6,281 bases of DNA from Lachnospiraceae bacterium UBA4711 (GTDB taxonomy: Bacteria > Bacillota > Clostridia > Lachnospirales > Lachnospiraceae). A model generated the notes under the pieces. That model saw nothing but the letters and a program-made list of their open reading frames with translations, searched no databases and had not been told where the DNA came from. The position numbers and the translations under genes were made by a program. Position 1 is the first letter of the stretch, and each line of letters opens with the position of its first letter. Positions 5,349 through 6,281 of this stretch are shown here, piece after piece. The stretch covers positions 1 to 6,281 of the forward strand of contig DHJV01000082.1 in NCBI GenBank assembly GCA_002404515.1. The letters are read 5' to 3'.

Positions 5349-6261
5349 TACGCAACCGGCAAAATTGAAAGATATTATCGGTTCCTTTACACCATTTCTG
5401 GTTGCTGTGCTGGCACAGTACATATTAAACTTTCTGGATGTGGCAATTCTTTTCTTCAAGAATATGCACTCCGATGAGAAGACCAGCAACAGCACAACCA
5501 TAGGCAAGATTTTACAAATGGATTATAACCAGCCTATGAATCAGGCGTACCTCGTGCTTGCACAGCACATTGTATTTTTGATTTGCTTCGGGCTCTGGTA
5601 TTACCGCATATTTTATCGGGGAAATGTCGTTTCCACAGACGAAACTTCCGAAGATAATACAAAAGGACGCATGAAAAATATTTTTTCATGCGTCTGTTCT
5701 ATACGGACTCCATTTTTATTGCTTGCTGGTGTTGCAATCCAGATCATGGTGGACGGAATCCTGAATTTGGTAAGTCCCCTGTTCCCGGACACCTTTGCAG
5801 CTTACTATGAGCTTGTATCCAAGGCTGTCGGTGTGAACCGGGCAGTTCCGATGATTATTGCGACCTTTGTGATCGCCCCGATCGGCGAAGAGTTATTCTT
5901 CCGCGGTGTGATCATGGGCTATGCGAAGCGCTACATGCCACCTGCCATAGCAATCCTGTTTCAGGGTGTGCTTTTCGGGTTGTATCATGGAAACATCGTA
6001 CAGGGCATCTACGCATGCATCTTAGGATGTCTGCTTGGATTTGTGGCTTACAAAGCGCACACACTCCTCGTAAGCATGATCCTGCATTTCAGCATCAACC
6101 TGAGTGTGCTGTTCATTCCATCCGTATGGTTTGAGAACACCATGCGATGCAGTATTATCACGGCTGGCGCACTAGTGCTTACAGTGCTGTTCATATGGCT
6201 GGCGATGAAAAAACACAAAACAAAGGAAACACGTTCAAGAGCAGAATCAACTAAAGATTAA
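5335..6261 (+). CDS. CPBP-family intramembrane metalloprotease (CAAX protease / Abi type)
   Basis: From the GTG at 5335 this is a 308-residue protein with about seven or eight membrane segments (near 17-42, 70-90, 125-145, 169-184, 204-216, 226-262 and 271-291). The family motifs are complete: EELFFR (Glu185, Glu186, Arg190), FGLYH (His218) and HFSIN (His251, Asn255), which together form the metal-dependent active site in the membrane. Relatives cleave prenylated or other membrane proteins, mature peptides or give bacteriocin self-immunity; the substrate here is unknown. The start is uncertain. The frame is open from a TTG at 5281 inside the previous gene, and another TTG lies at 5365. GTG 5335 is chosen because it gives a 14-base overlap with the preceding stop, typical of coupling, though no strong SD precedes it. 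A perfect 13-bp inverted repeat falls within residues 111-120, in the loop between the second and third segments. Confidence 0.88.
   Translation: MTRCNTQPAKLKDIIGSFTPFLVAVLAQYILNFLDVAILFFKNMHSDEKTSNSTTIGKILQMDYNQPMNQAYLVLAQHIVFLICFGLWYYRIFYRGNVVSTDETSEDNTKGRMKNIFSCVCSIRTPFLLLAGVAIQIMVDGILNLVSPLFPDTFAAYYELVSKAVGVNRAVPMIIATFVIAPIGEELFFRGVIMGYAKRYMPPAIAILFQGVLFGLYHGNIVQGIYACILGCLLGFVAYKAHTLLVSMILHFSINLSVLFIPSVWFENTMRCSIITAGALVLTVLFIWLAMKKHKTKETRSRAESTKD
5666..5694. repeat. Perfect 13-bp hairpin inside the CPBP gene
   Basis: GACGCATGAAAAA (5666-5678) and TTTTTCATGCGTC (5682-5694) are perfect inverted arms around a TAT loop. It resembles a Rho-independent terminator stem, preceded by AAAAG on the + strand, but the following TGTTCT is not a real U-tract. 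Read on the minus strand, the stem is followed by CCTTTTGT, a slightly better tail. It sits in coding sequence, so it may attenuate or stabilise the operon mRNA rather than end it. Confidence 0.6.
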
Positions 6262-6269
6262 AATCGAGT

Positions 6270-6275
6270 AGGAGG
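6270..6275 (+). promoter_or_regulatory. Ribosome binding site of a gene beyond the window
   Basis: AGGAGG begins 9 bases after the CPBP stop (TAA 6259-6261). A GTG at 6278-6280 is too close to be a likely start, so the next start codon probably lies just past the window edge. This implies that the malQ operon continues. Confidence 0.6.
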
Positions 6276-6281
6276 CGGTGA

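Noticed and set aside
4833..5507. A 224-residue minus-strand open frame, opposite the unknown membrane protein and the start of the CPBP gene
   Set aside because: Its sequence is Leu/His/Phe-rich, typical of the antisense of Lys/Glu-rich codons. It crosses two genes with better starts and codon use, so it is a shadow.

Overview
The window looks like ordinary chromosomal DNA from a low-to-moderate GC Firmicute, most likely a gut Lachnospiraceae of the Roseburia / Agathobacter (Eubacterium rectale) type. This rests on three things: strong AGGAGG-type ribosome binding sites, the PocR-plus-methyl-accepting-tip protein style common in that group, and the remembered look of the proteins. No database search was possible, so the taxon is an inference. 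All confident genes lie on the + strand.

Layout. Positions 1-102 may be the tail of an upstream gene (weak). A good sigma-A promoter (99-127) and Shine-Dalgarno site (152-158) drive a small soluble chemoreceptor-like protein (168-761). It has a sharply shortened PocR sensory domain and a short methyl-accepting signalling tip. A 13-bp stem terminator (880-928) follows. Next is an AT-rich gap (about 930-1040) with a possible promoter, then a large nested palindrome (1042-1182) in the leader of a class I/II PLP-dependent aminotransferase (1210-2397). A 69-bp gap with a TATAAT box and two SD-like repeats leads into malQ, 4-alpha-glucanotransferase (2467-3999).

From malQ on the genes are tightly packed and probably form one operon. 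They are a PlsC-type lysophospholipid acyltransferase (4011-4736), an unrecognised single-pass membrane protein with a methionine-rich middle and lysine-rich tail (4752-5348), and a CPBP/Abi-family membrane protease (about 5335-6261) that overlaps its predecessor. An AGGAGG at the very end suggests the operon continues. The cluster mixes maltodextrin/glycogen metabolism with membrane-lipid and membrane-protein functions, so shared transcription probably reflects co-expression rather than one pathway.

The items most worth a second look are the 141-bp nested palindrome ahead of the aminotransferase, the internally deleted PocR protein, the perfect 13-bp hairpin inside the CPBP gene, and the uncharacterised membrane protein between plsC and the CPBP gene. 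Nothing here clearly amounts to a new defence or mobile system.
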